Below are positions 33,240-45,690 of a DNA stretch of 64,000 nt, piece by piece. Position 1 is the stretch's first letter. Every line of letters starts with the position of its first letter. The stretch covers positions 1 to 64,000 of the forward strand of contig JACCIC010000219.1 in NCBI GenBank assembly GCA_018907035.1, written 5' to 3'. The position numbers were made by a program, and so were the translations under genes. The DNA comes from Sycobia sp. Sy_11 (Eukaryota > Arthropoda > Insecta > Hymenoptera > Epichrysomallidae). The notes under the pieces were generated by a model that ran no database searches, was not told the DNA's origin, and saw only the letters and a program-made list of their open reading frames with translations.

Positions 33240-33995
33240 CGCTGTGATCCCCTTCAAAGTAGTCCCCTCCCGCATCTATGCACTTATTACAGCGAGTTTT
33301 CCAGTTTTTCGTAAAAATTCTGGAACACTTCTTGTGGAACCTCTCCGACTACCCTCGTCACAGATACTTGGATGTCTTCAACGGAGTCAAAATGTCGACT
33401 TTTGATGAATTTTTCAAATGGGTTTTCACTTCATTCATGGTTTTCACATTGCACTTGCTCATCCTCGCCTTTTTTGGCCTTGGCGCTTCAGGGGATAGGC
33501 ACTGTTATCTTTGTCGTTTAGTTTCGTGGTTATATTGAAAAAACCAACTTTCATCGAGACAATCTTGAACGCTGTTTATTCGATGGGCTTTTTGCTCATC
33601 TGAAAAGTTATTGGGTACCATCTTCGCACACAGCCTTTTCATGGTGAAATCTTCGGTTAAAATATTTCTAACTGATTCCCAGTTAATATTCAACTCGTCA
33701 GACAATATTCGAGTGGTGAGTTGCCGGTCTTCACGAATAAGGGCGCGGATGCGCTGCGCATTCGGGTCGGTTTGCATTTAAATTGGTCTTCCGCTTCGCA
33801 CTTCGTTTTTGATGCTTTCACGACCTTCTATAAAATCGGCATGCCACCGAAGCACCTGACTACGACTCAGGGCATCTCTACCATACACTTTAAGCACTTT
33901 TTCATAAGTTTCGTTATCACGGTTTCAGCAAGTTTTGCACAAATTTATCGCGCAGCGTTTCTCTAAATTTCTCTGTTCCATTTTCGTGACTTGCA
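33240..33995 (-). pseudogene. mariner transposase relic with central deletion
   Basis: Reading on the minus strand, the N-terminus starts near 33980 (ME-Q-R-like, then CAK/CKT region), continues as ALIREDRQLTTRILSDELN and VRNILTEDFTMKRLCAKMVP (33600-33745) and reaches DESWFFQYNHETKRQ, which has the first catalytic Asp (near 33520). It then jumps to the C-terminus (KSRHFDSVEDIQVSV near 33385, FQNFYEKL near 33310). The central part with the second and third Asp is missing. The conserved block TTCAAAGTAGTCCCCTCCCG at 33255 encodes the usual end of this mariner group. Confidence 0.75.
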
Positions 33996-36029
33996 CTACT
34001 CGCGCGTTATTACAAAAAACTAAACAGCTGGCGAAGAAATGATCGTACAAGTGCCATCAAGGTCTCAATAGAGAGAGTAGGGATCTACTATTACGGTGGC
34101 GGAGTTACAGGTTCGTAGTGTTACCATAGGCCGAGAAATAAAATCGGTCACATTACTTAATTGTCTGACCTTTTATACCAAGGTTCTAAATGTCGATACG
34201 GGGTATGCTTGTTTCAGCGTAAGCAAGTGTTAGTGGTATCCCAGCGGTATCACTTATTCTACTTTGCCGGCATTTCTCGTCATAGTGCCATCATAGCTTC
34301 AGACGTCTACGAGATCATCACATCAGATACATTTCGTATAATTAAATCGTAAATATAATAACAAAAGAATAAATTGATGATTAAAAGAATTTAAATAATA
34401 ATAATAAATAATTATTTAAAAGAAGCAGTAAATAAGAAATACATGAAATATATCATAGTCAGAAGTAAAATTAATGACATAAACATTACTAAACAAATAG
34501 TCAAATAATTATAAACAAAACAAAAACTTGAAAATAAATTTCACAAAATTATGAGAAAGTATATGATTAATTAATAAAAAACCGACGTTTTACTGATCAA
34601 TACAAGGATAAAATTTAAATGAATAAAAATATTCTTCTCTTTTAGTATAAATCAGAATATATATGCGCATAATAAATATAATAATTAAAGCTATCTATAT
34701 GAAGAAATATCTGATACAATTAAAACTAAGAGGAGCTTTATAAATAAATATTTAAGAAATTTAAAAACAAAAAAATGAATACGCACTTCTATAGGAAGTA
34801 ACTTAAATTATAATAAATAAATAAAGTTTAGAAACTAATTGTATAAATAAGTTAGATTAGAATTGAATTAATATATACTGATTTTTTTTTGCAGAATAAG
34901 CGTCAATATGGATCATCCTAACATAACCACAATATATTTATAAGTAGAAAATAAGTGAAATAAGGATATAAACATATTACAATTCTAAAAGAATATTAAT
35001 AATATATAAATACTATATAAATAATAATATATAAATAAAATGAAAATTTTATAGATTCTACTAATAAAAAAAACATCTACTTATTAATAATATAAAACTT
35101 AAAACAGTTAATAAATAAGAAGAAACATATTCTGAACTTCATCCAATTTTAATACATAAGTAGACAAATAAATGTAAACTACTATAGTATGCAATCAATA
35201 AATCAATTTTAATATTTGATTAATTACAAATTGGTATTTTAATTACCTATTCACTAGGGGATTCCATTTCTTATTTTTTAAGACTTTGATGACAATATTA
35301 TACATGGAATACTCCAATTCTCAGAATTCAGTGGCTTATGATTTGAAAATATTTTATTAATAATAAAAGGAAAAGGAAAGAATAAGAGAATTGGTCAATT
35401 TAAAAATTATATAGAATAATAAAAATAAAATAATAAATTATAAACTAATAATAATACAAACTATAGAATATTACAAATTAAAATTTAGTTTTAAAATACC
35501 CAATTATAAAGATAACTGGAAAAAATATCTTTCTATCATATATGCTTCCAACCTTATGGAACGAATATTTGAACAGATTCTCAATGATTCGAGTAGAATC
35601 AGTCGAAAGAAAAATTGACCGACCTCGTTGCAAATGGTCGTGACAGACGGAGCTATAGTAATGTGCTGGGACAAAAAATCAAGGATTCAGAAAAGTACCT
35701 TAGAAAGGAAAAATGTGAAAATCGTAACTTACTGGTTAAGCTAGTCGAAATAGTAAATTTCCTCAATAACGTAAAGTCAATTATTGAAATACTATAAAAT
35801 AAGAAATTGATACAGACAATGTTTTAAAAGCTATAGTTTTCACTCCATTAATAGTTAAACAAAACCGACCAATGAGATTATAAAAATTGATGAATTAGAA
35901 GAAGCATTTAAAAACCCGATAATCAATATCTAACAATGCATTTACATATTCATATTACTAAATTTTCTTCGATTGGCAGTCGTAAACATTAAATACTTGA
36001 GTTAACAATTCGACAAGATATTTATGTAA
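33996..36029. other. AT-rich non-coding DNA
   Basis: Very AT-rich, with many ATAATAATA-type runs. The open frames 34161-34352 and 35615-35797 are unrecognised; the latter is Lys/Asn-rich and may belong to the left part of the Gypsy remnant. Confidence 0.4.
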
Positions 36030-37560
36030 AAAGGAAAATACTTCTTTATGATTAATCCAACGTCTTATGAAGCACGCCGTGTAGTAGTTGACAAGAAAAG
36101 GAAATTATTAGAGGAAAAACGAAGAAAGTTTTTAGAAGAAAAACGGAAACAATTAGAGGAAAAAAGTAAAGGCTTCATAAGTTAGCCTAAAATACGTTAA
36201 GATCTAGACTTTCAAGCAGCAGGTATTTCTACCACACTTAAGCGAACAAATGTATAAACGTTACCATCGAATTATAAGAGCTCATTACGCTCACACGATC
36301 AATAATAAATGACGATTTCAACAACAACAAAACAGAAGTATTGCTTGATAGTGCAATAACACGCCCAACCGGATCAAACTTGATCGGGGCATTATTTTTG
36401 ATTATATCTTTAAAAGATGCTGCCTTTTGATTACCAGAATTTGATGGTTTTAACTATCCTTTACAATATTTTCTAAAATACGGCACAGATGAAAAGCAAT
36501 TACTCGATGGAGGGTTAAAATAAAAGTTTACCATATAGGTAAAAAGCCATCTTAAAGGCGAAGTCCGGTATGCTGTATTTGGAAACAGATTTGCAATAGT
36601 TGTGGAACTCAAAAATTATATAAAAGAAGCATGTTCTTTGCCTAAAACTCTAGACCAAATAATCGGCGAGTTGGGTAACATCGTTCAAATGAAGAATGAA
36701 TCTGTCAATTTTTTTTTATGTTATTTAACGTTGCTTTATTTATGCTTCCATCCAAATACCGGTGCTAATCAGCGACGGAGGTCTACGATGTGTTTTTAAA
36801 CAAAGCACATATAAATTATTACAGTGGTGCTTGTGTCGATCGGCCATGACCGGTATTTGAACAACAATCACCAAGTTACGAGTCCTTCGCTCTAGCGGTC
36901 TAGCCATAGTAGGCCTCAATCTGTCAATTCTTATGCTATTAGATATTTAGGTGTACAACTCCATTGGACATATAGAGTTGCCACAGATGCAAAAACTACA
37001 CCTACATTTCAGACAAACACGGATAGTACAATAATATAACCATTAGGAAGAGGGTTATAACGCGACATAGAGAATCGTTTAACTTAAGGACTGAACGTTA
37101 CTGATATCTTTATAGCAGCCGTTGCTATTGAAAGGGATTTTAAGAGACATCAACTTTTAATCCAACAGGATAAATGTGCATACAAATCTAATAAAAGGCG
37201 ATTAACCGATGAATCTGTACCTTGAAATTTCAATTGCAGCTACTATGTAAAATCCAGTCACACAGCTATACTATATCGTGAAAGAATACAGGAAATAAGC
37301 CGAACTAGTTGTCAAATATGTCAAGAACCAATCATACTACTTCTCAATACAACAACAATATTAAATATCAATTTGTGGTAGGAGGTCATAACGCCCATCA
37401 TTGTAGAAGCATACCTTTAACTATCATACGAAATTTATTATATGCAGGTCACATTGCAAACATGTCGTGTAAATATTATAAAGAATTATATCAACGAATC
37501 CTGTACAATTAGAAACAGCGAAAAATGTAGCAAAATAGGGCACACTTATACAGCTTGCAG
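36030..37560 (+). pseudogene. Gypsy-type gag remnant interrupted by a SINE
   Basis: Broken frames on the plus strand: a charged coiled segment (KKRKLLEEKRRKFLEEKRKQ, 36090-36160), a capsid-like stretch LKGEVRYAVFGNRF … LKNYIKEACSLPKTLDQIIGELG (36552-36680) and NESVNSYAIRYL-type sequence split by the SINE. A zinc-knuckle-like C-x-x-C … GHTYTAC region is near 37540. The pattern matches Gag of Gypsy/errantivirus-like elements. Many stops are present. Confidence 0.6.
36711..36917 (-). mobile_element. SINE copy 2, minus strand, 12-bp target duplication
   Basis: Reverse complement of the SINE at 31529-31742, with the T-run at 36711-36718 as its poly(A) and the tRNA-like head at 36840-36917. AATCTGTCAATT flanks both sides (36699-36710, 36918-36929). 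Box B is degraded (GTTCAAATACC). Removing it joins the gag frame NESVN with SYAIRYL. Confidence 0.85.
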
Positions 37561-37955
37561 ATCATGAGATACTTCAAAATACGGATGTACCAATATTCTT
37601 CATATTAACTCAGAGGTTATGAGGAAGGGAGTCATAACAAATAGTGCTTAAGTGGCCCTAAGTATCTATTAACCAGGAATGCAAAAATAAGTTTCGCTGA
37701 TAGAACTCTTATTTTAGATGACCAGAAGATAATATTACAGCAAGAAAGCAACATGTTTAATTTGCCTGGATACGATTTTCTTAATATAGAACTCGGTAAC
37801 TTCACTCAGTAACTCACAGAACTTCAATACAAAAACAAAAGAGAAGATATCTCTGAGAATTCTTAATTCTTTTCGAATCTACATATCGAAATTTCAAAGC
37901 ATGAATCAACTATGATTTACAAAATAAATTTATACAATATTGCTTTATTATTCTA

Positions 37956-37986
<31 letters not shown>

Positions 37987-38149
37987 TTTTATAAAATTAT
38001 TGCTAATAAAAAAGGGTATGAATTTTTAGCATTGCATGCATTTTTTGATACTATAGACACGAAACTCATTTATGTCTGCTTACAGGGAGAAATGATATTT
38101 CAAATAATGTGTCTATTTTGCTTGCTGCATTACATAACAATTCCGTAAA
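37561..38149. other. Retroelement-like sequence with (CT)n
   Basis: Plus-strand fragments such as AKISFADRTLILDDQKI (37680-37735) look retroelement-derived (protease/linker region) but are not assignable. A (CT)n run lies at 37952-37987. Confidence 0.35.
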
Positions 38150-38640
38150 AGAGTTAATAGAATACTACTTTGGTTCTTTTCACTCCAATACGAGTATTTT
38201 TCTTACCGATGTTGGAGATTGTATACTTCCGTAAAATAAAGTCAACATCACTGATAAACATATTGAATTACTCCAACTGGTTCAATAGGAAGATACCTCT
38301 GTAATTCAATGTGAAACAAACATCCAGCGAATTATCTACCACTTCGGAGCTTTTTCCTATATATCAATTGCTCAAAATTGGATAGTGTAATATCTTTAAA
38401 TCTTCGCGTTAGAGCCTGCGAAGATGCCCATAATACTGGGAACGCTGAATTCGGTAATCAAGTAATTCATAAATTGAAAGTAAACAAAACATTATCAAAC
38501 AGTCTTATGTTCTCAGGGGTAATCGATTTTGATGCTCGATACAGTGATGTCGGATCCATATCGCACTTGCTAATCTGTTATAGTTTTTTAAAATCTGGGG
38601 CAAATTGTAATTTCTTAGACAGAAGTTGAATCGATCATGG
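38150..38640 (+). pseudogene. Envelope-glycoprotein-like relic
   Basis: Broken plus-strand frames contain TDVGDC (near 38205), IQCETNIQRIIYHFGA (38300-38350), RVRACEDAHNTG (38403-38440) and LKVNKTLSNSLMFSGVIDFD (38475-38535). The spacing of Cys-containing motifs resembles the ectodomain of glycoproteins found in chuvirus-like endogenous elements and carried as env genes by some insect LTR retrotransposons. Stops and frameshifts interrupt it and no transmembrane segment is visible. The family assignment is from memory of motif patterns only. Confidence 0.4.
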
Positions 38641-38929
38641 CGGTGCGTATTCGTACTGGAAGAACTTCCACAGTTTGTACTTAAATTTAATCGATTTAGA
38701 ATCATCTATGAAGGATTAGCATAGAAAACAGTAGATTCAGAAATGGAGGGAGGACAATTTGAGGTCAATAATTCATAAATTCAATTAAAGAGTCTGATCA
38801 CGATCTAGATATATTTACATATATAAATTCTAAGTTCGTATATGCCGAAAAATACATTGGAATACAAGGTAAGTAATTATATATAGACTTAATATATTAA
38901 CGCTGCAATTTAGCGCCAAATTTTAAAAA

Positions 38930-39735
38930 ATTCTTTGACAAAGCAGTCTTTGACACATGCACCGACAAGTTTTTCATGAAAGATGCAGAGCGTGCAATTA
39001 CGGTCGAAATGGAGGGCGTTGCGCCAGCGTATTTCACAGCCCTGACTTAAGCAGCGCGTATCACCAGATACCGCTACAACGAGAGTCGAGGCCGATCACG
39101 GTGTTCGCCGTGCCTGGAAATAAATCTTCCAATTGGGCGCAAACCGTATACGTTTTCATACCTCCACAACATTATTGCTGTTATTCGAGGAACGTTTGAA
39201 ATGACGAGAGCACGTGCGAAAGAGTGTAAAGGCAACGGTGGCTACACTATAATTAGGGAGAAGAACGATTTCTGCCGTAGCGAGTTGAAATACCCGGGGA
39301 AGCTCGTGAACCGGGTGGATTTTCAACCCCATCCGACTAAGATCGAGTCTGTTCATGCATACATGATCCCCCCGTAACTTAAAGTAACTGAGACGCTTTA
39401 TGGGAATGTCCTTGTGGTTTACAATTTTTGCAAGATTTTGCTACCATCGCGAGTCTCTAATGCGCCTTACGACGAAGGGATGTTGTTAAGCTTAGGACCG
39501 CGGTAAAAAAACACGTTTGAACGTGTCAAAGCTCTGAATGGGCCTGTACTTGTTTTGTAAAGACCTAGTGTTGACAAAGTCATCTTTGTCCAGACAGATG
39601 CGAGTGATATGGGTCATAAATGGAAAAGAGCGATTACTCCAGTTTACGATAACCCCGACAGAATGCAACCATCGCTCTTCTATGAGCCGTTCGAGAATTT
39701 CGATACAGATACATTCGATCATCTTTAAAGGTATA
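38930..39735 (+). pseudogene. Gypsy-type pol remnant (RT and RNase H start)
   Basis: Plus-strand pieces: RT palm motif DLSSAYHQIPLQ with RPITVFAVPG (39041-39115) directly after a collapsed HSP region, a KYPGKLVNRVDFQPHPTKIE-like stretch (39287-39350), and the RNase H opening VQTDASDMGH (39588-39617). Deletions and frameshifts separate them. The second RT Asp motif (Y-x-DD) is missing. Confidence 0.65.
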
Positions 39736-40139
39736 ATCGAGGTGAATTTCTGGATGGTTTTGGATATTTTTGAGTTTATTCTTCTACCATCAGTCTATCA
39801 ATCATGGTCTCACGTTAAGTAATTCATTGTGTAGAGGTGGTCGTAAGAGGTCATATGGACATGGTATAGTGTTCCCTTTAGATGGATTATTTCCATGTTG
39901 TACGCCTACAGCACTGTCGCCAAATGTTGCTAAGCGGCCTATTGTGATTTTAGACATGTGTAGGTATTTTATCCTACTATGATATATAATTCTACGCCTA
40001 GTAAGTATTACCTGATATTTATAGCGCCCATAAGACTGCTAAACACTCTTTCTATCTTACGGTGTAATTTACTTTAAATTTTGTTAGCATCTCACTTATA
40101 TAAGCAATAGGTTATTCTTCACAGATCAGATCCTAGCTT
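39736..40139. other. Unrecognised spacer between opposing Gypsy fragments
   Basis: Open frames (39538-39822, 39770-39982) show no recognisable domain beyond the RNase H start. Confidence 0.35.
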
Positions 40140-41088
40140 AGAATGGCTCCGAGTATGTAGCTCCGTTGATTTGCAAAATATGGTTTATTTTGCGTGGCAC
40201 GTACCAGTACGGTTGCTTGCATGAGCAAGATACTGATCTTATCGAAAGCGTTTTATTGGGCTTGTCTATATTACCATTTTACTTGTTTCCTTAGTAGTTT
40301 TGTAAGGGGTAGTTTTATGTTCGCTAGAGATTAAATGAAGCGGACATAGCATCCGACCATTGTGAGAAATGCTTTCAGTTGTTTCAAATTCGTGGGCCTT
40401 CGATAATCGCTCACCGGGCGTATCTTTTCCGGATCCATGCGTAATCTATTCTTACATACAATACAGCCCAAGTATTTGACTTTCGAGCAGTTAAACTCAG
40501 ATTTCCCTCTGTTAATTTGTAGCAGCCAAACTTCATTAAGGGGAGTTCAAACTCGCACTATTTAATGAGTATGCTGCTCGAAGGTCTTTGTGTCGGCAAT
40601 AATCTCGTAGATATAAACGAATATGGTCGGCTGCCATTATGGCCTTAAAATAAGATTCATACCTCACAGAAAACTGGCTGAGGGAATGATCAGCCTGTGT
40701 AGGAGTTTCGTACAATGAAATAATACATTCTGTGGGATTGCAAACGCGGTAATCTTTTTGCTGCTGTTCTGTAAAGAAATTTGATGATACACCTGACTGA
40801 AGTCTATCTTGGATAGCTATCGAGCAGCCCTTAGGTTCTCTCAGATGACGCCCATGTGCGGCAGCAGGTAGGTCTCTTTCCTTATGATCTGATTTACCGG
40901 CACATAGTTGATGCCGAATCTAATTTTACCATCTTTATTCGGCATTATAATAGGGCAGCTGCTCCACGAGCCTTCTGATGGGCCAATTATGCCTTCTGCA
41001 AGCAGTGCCTATTTCCTGTTTCCTCATGCACTTGCGTCAACAGGCCATCAGGGAAACGACGTAGAAGTTGTTTAATGGGGTGATGTCC
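40140..41088 (-). pseudogene. Gypsy-type reverse transcriptase remnant, minus strand
   Basis: The minus strand reads HHPIKQLLRRFPDGL (near 41070), a K-I-RFGINYVPVN-like template motif (near 40920), KIDFSQVYHQISLQ with the first catalytic Asp (near 40790), then FVYLRDYC near 40610, where the usual YLDD has become YLRD, and HGSGKDTPGERLSKAHEF (near 40420). A connection-domain-like region continues to about 40150. Several stops. The opposite orientation to the pol remnant at 38930 indicates a separate insertion. Confidence 0.7.
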
Positions 41089-41091
41089 AAG

Positions 41092-41320
41092 TATTGCTTT
41101 GTGAAAATTAATTTTTAAACCGATTATATATAAGACATATGTTGATAATATCTTTGCAAATGTTCCAGAAGTTTTTGTGGATGAAATGATGGATTGTTTT
41201 AATTCAGTACATGACATAATTAAATTTAGAAAAAGAATTGAAGTCAATAATCAACTAAATTTTTTGGATATCAATCTCATTAGATATAATAATAATAAAG
41301 TGAATCTTGCAATGGAAGTT
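41092..41320 (+). pseudogene. PLE reverse transcriptase fragment
   Basis: Plus-strand frame with YVDNIFANVPEVFVDEMMD (from 41137; YVDD altered to YVDN), HDIIKFRKRIEVNNQLNFLD and NNNKVNL, matching residues 500-568 of the intact PLE protein. The left end abuts the minus-strand Gypsy fragment. On the right the frame runs on into unrelated sequence. Confidence 0.75.
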
Positions 41321-41509
41321 TCAATAGGCCAGCACCTGAAAAAAATTATAATAAAAAGTAAAATATCAGAAGTAAGGATAGTGAGGGTAGTTAAGCTGGG
41401 TGCTGAACCGAGCAGACTTTCGCTTTTTTCACATAAATTAGATAGAAAGAGGCAACGAGACCAGAATACAAGAACAACAGGAAGAAGAAGAAAGAGATAG
41501 AAGAAGAAA

Positions 41510-41535
41510 CCAGCTGTGTATACGTACACAGCTGG
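41510..41535. repeat. Perfect 11-bp hairpin with TACG loop
   Basis: CCAGCTGTGTA (41510-41520), loop TACG, then TACACAGCTGG (41525-41535). It sits between the PLE fragment and the GA-rich minisatellite. Confidence 0.85.
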
Positions 41536-41574
41536 AAGTGAATTCATAAACCAAGGAAGGTATTTATATAAGAG

Positions 41575-41582
41575 AGAGAGAA

Positions 41583-41613
<31 letters not shown>

Positions 41614-42175
41614 AAGAGAAAGAGGGAGAGAGAGAAGTAAAAGAATATGGAAGGACAGAAAGCTGCATTCAAAGCAAGTAAAGGAGATAGAAAGAGAGCA
41701 AGATGCATGCAAAGAGATTAAAGAAAATAGAAAGAAAGAAATAGCGAGAGAAGTATGCATATCGAGGAGTAACAGAAGAAAAGGAGAAATAGAGATAAGC
41801 ATCTACATGCAGAGAAGTAAAGGAAGATAGAAAGAGAGAAATAGAAGAAAGTACATATACACAGAGAAATAAAGATACATAGAGGGAAACATAGAGATGA
41901 GCATCTATATGCAAAGAAATGAAAGAACGTAGAGAGAGATACAGAGATATAGATATTCGCGAGAAATGATATGCAGGGAAAATAGATACATGCGGGAGAA
42001 ATAATAGAGAGATAGAGAGAGAGAGAGAGATAGAGATAGAGAGACGTTATACTTGCATGCATGTAAATAAATGCATGCAAAGAAAAATAGAGGGAGATAA
42101 GGGTTATCGCTGCTTAGATGAACATAAAGGGATGCAGAGGAATATAAAAAGAGAGAGAAAGGGAGATACATGAAA
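41575..42175. repeat. GA-rich degenerate minisatellite
   Basis: Repeated AGATAGAAAGAGAGAAATAG-like segments separated by GCATCTACATGCAGAG-type spacers at irregular intervals of roughly 50-85 bp. Pure GA runs occur near 41596-41612 and 42015-42030. The long minus-strand Ser/Leu/Phe-rich open frames here are repeat translations and not genes. Confidence 0.75.
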
Positions 42176-42900
42176 GCACGGAAGGAGTGAGAAGAAAGCA
42201 TAAAGTAACTGAAATAAAGGACACTTCATACGTGGCGGAGATCCGTAAGTCGCTTGGAAGCTGCACCTTCGAATTTAAAGAATGGAACATGTGGCCCCGT
42301 TCTGCTATACACACTATATATGGAGCTTGCACTGGCCACTGATTTAGTGAGCACGAGGAAGCAGTATAAAGGCAGGAAACGCTGTTCAAATGGACGAACA
42401 CCAAGCTCAACGTTTAGCAGCTCCGCAGTGAAGGAAGGGCACTCGAGAAAACTCGAAAATAAAAGAAGAATTCAGACGGTCGCACTGGAAGTGGCAGTCA
42501 GCGGGAGAGCAGAAGCCACCGCGGAAAAGCAGTCGACAGCGCCGTTGCTCGTGGTACCGCCGCGCTGAACTACCTGACTTGGATGTATATAGATCTACTC
42601 CCTGGATAAATTCAAACTTCGCACGCGGCGCAAGTAATGAAAGGGTATTTTGTCGACGAACAATGCCGGTTAGCGCAGTTTTAGCAGTACGAAAGTGCAC
42701 GGGATTGGTGCAAATCGGAGAAGAAAGGTCGTGACCGGTCCAGAAAACTGCAAATCAAAACACAATGGCAATATTTTTATATACACACGCAAAATTTACA
42801 ATCCTAAACAAGTCGATCAGCACTATACGCTGGTCGGCAAAGTGCACGAAAGCTTAAAGAATCTTGATTATAAAATATATAGGGCGTAAAAGCTGACTTA
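42176..42900. other. GC-richer segment, unidentified
   Basis: Open frames on both strands (42254-42568 plus; 42407-42700 minus; 42695-42889 plus) with no family I recognise. Adjacent to repeats, so probably element-derived. Confidence 0.35.
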
Positions 42901-43492
42901 AATTTTGAAGAAGAGAATTAATAAAAAAAATTATTATACTGTAATTTATTATAGATATAATTATTTATAAAATTAATTATAATTAATTAATTATAATTAA
43001 ATTATAAAATTTTTTATACTGTATACAATAAATACCGATTTATTTTATAAAATCGAGTATCAATCACAAATTTGTTGAAAATAATAAATGTTAAAAAAGA
43101 ATTTTGGTTGTTTGTATTGTACCAGTTGTTGTTATTATTTATATTTTTATTATTTATTACTATTATTATTATATTAATATTTTATTTTAGGTTAAATTAT
43201 TATTATTATCTAGATTATTTTCAGTATGATTGTTATTTATTCGTCACCATGCTAGTTCTTTATTATCAATTATTATAGAGCACGATATTTCCCAGCTGAC
43301 AGTAAAGGTTAAAATAAGAATTATTAAAAAAAACCAGAAAAGATAAGATTTTTTTTGTAACAATGAATTAGATAGTAAAAAACACGTCTATAATTTCTTG
43401 ATGCTGATTTTCCTTCTTATATAATTTCCTCCAGTTGACTTACTTTTTAATAATTAAAACATAATAACATATATATGTTATATTTTCTCTCT

Positions 43493-43547
<55 letters not shown>

Positions 43548-45390
43548 ATTATTATCATATTAATGTTACTTTGTTCCAATTACACGTGAATTTAAATATG
43601 TGATCAATCGTTTGGTGTTACGTTGTTATTAATTATTCATATATAGTGGTCCTCACGATATGTGGTTCCTTGTCCTGTCATTAATAGTTTCAGCTATTAT
43701 CTTTACTAAGTTATTTTATTTTTAGGTTAAGTTACTGTGAAATTGTTAGTTACAATAATTAGTTGTAATAATCAATAGTTAGATTATTGTATACTGGTTG
43801 TATTACCATGTAGTTTCTTCTAATATTTATTATAATATAATAGTTTTAATAATACTTCTATAATAGTTTTATATAATTATTTACTATTATTTACTATTAC
43901 TTATATGGTTATTTAATATTTAATAGTTTGATATATTATTTAATATGATTATATAATAGTTCATAATAGCTTATATAAACTATTATATAAATAATTATAT
44001 AATAGTTTATAATTTAGTATATAATAGCTTAATAAGAAAGAACAGGTGCAATCTTAAAATGTTATTGTACTTAAGCATGTTATTTAAATCAGGTTCGTTA
44101 TGAAGCTCCCAGCAGCTATTTGTTGAAATTAGTATCGCAATTATAATATGTTAATTAATATATTAATTATACGAATAATTTACATGAATTGTTTTTAAAA
44201 AATGCGGCATTTGCTTCTTTTCAACTTAGCAAGTTTTGACTACAGGTAAACTGCCAATAAATTTTTTTTTTTCACAAAAATCTTTAATTTTCACCAAAAT
44301 TGTCTGGAATTAATTTCCACCATTGTGGTGATTATTTCTAACTATCTCCACTTTAGAGAGTTGAAAAATTCCAACTCCTTTCTGAAAATTGTTCTCCTTT
44401 AATTTCTCGTCCTGTGTATCTATACTTCAAGCGTATAGGTTATGCCTACCAGAAGAAAGAGAGAAATCCTTCAGCTAATGGAACCACTTTTCCTTTTCAC
44501 GAAGTGTTGTTGTTCTTGTATGTTAATTCCATGTAATGGTGAAAGGTGTAGAAGCGATACCGATAACAGAGGGGGAGGGAAATGTGGACTACATACACTG
44601 GGTGTTATATATTTATCATTATATAGGTTTTTTTTCAATGATGAGACTCTCACTTATCAATTCCAATTTTCAAATTGACGTATTTTATTTCTTATGAATA
44701 TGCTGATGATCACTGGATTATAGTTAAAAAAATTGCTATGATTTATTTTTAATAATGTAAATATTTAAAAAAAAAAAACTATCTTCTATGTACTGCATAC
44801 GATCATATTATTTCCAAAATTCATAAGTAATATGGTCAAAAGTACAAAAGGGACAGGAACGATAAAATATTTATGTGGTTTAACACATAATGAGAGAGGA
44901 AACGATACTTTATATATTGCTTTAATAAGTATTTAGAGACATGAGCAACGTGAAAGGACTGACAAGGTGTCAATATCAGTTTAATACATTTTATATATAT
45001 GGAGCATAAATACAAAAGAAAAAAAAATATATATAAATTTAAATAGAGTACTGATAATATGAACAATATGTAAATAGCGTGTAAATAGAGAAAATATTTG
45101 AATGACTGGTAATATATATAAATTTTCCAGAAAATGATATTTACCTTGGGTGTGAGCACAATAAGCTTAAGAGGTATTTGACCTCGAACTTCTACCTTTG
45201 TTTATGTAATTCCCAAATCTTTCATTTACTTTGCTGTTATTTCGATTTGAAATACCAGCATATTTCACAAGAAAAGGAGAAAGTTATTCTCTCTTGTGTG
45301 CTTACACCTCATGTAGAAAATAGCGGATATAGTTATTATATAAAATCATAAGTAAGATTACAAATATAAAATTACTTATAACTTCATGAT

Positions 45391-45434
<44 letters not shown>

Positions 45435-45690
45435 TTTAACGTAAAATAGATATAAATACATACATGAATATGGTGCAAAATTTTATAAATATAAAATTGA
45501 AAGACAATATTTTCTACACTACCTTGCTTGCTTCTACAATATATATAAAAGGATAACGATACAAAGTAAAGGGGTTTACATGCATTTATTACTGCACGAT
45601 AAATCAATTAATTATTACCTATCAGATCAATAAATAGATCTAACAAAAAAGGGAAAATTTTTAATTATTAAGGCTTGCCAGTGAATTTGA
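42901..45690. other. AT-rich non-coding region with microsatellites
   Basis: (TA)n at 43496-43545 and 45392-45431, plus TTA-rich runs near 43140-43210 and 43850-44010. The small open frames (43072-43278, 44442-44678, 44836-45159, 45302-45607) are AT-driven and unrecognised. Confidence 0.5.

Noticed and set aside
36090..36170. Lys/Glu-rich coiled segment considered as a host coiled-coil gene
   Set aside because: It sits in frame-broken sequence just before Gypsy gag-like motifs and is better seen as part of that remnant.
41251..42410. Several overlapping minus-strand Ser/Leu/Phe-rich open frames resembling membrane proteins
   Set aside because: They are translations of the GA-rich minisatellite (CT-rich on the other strand).
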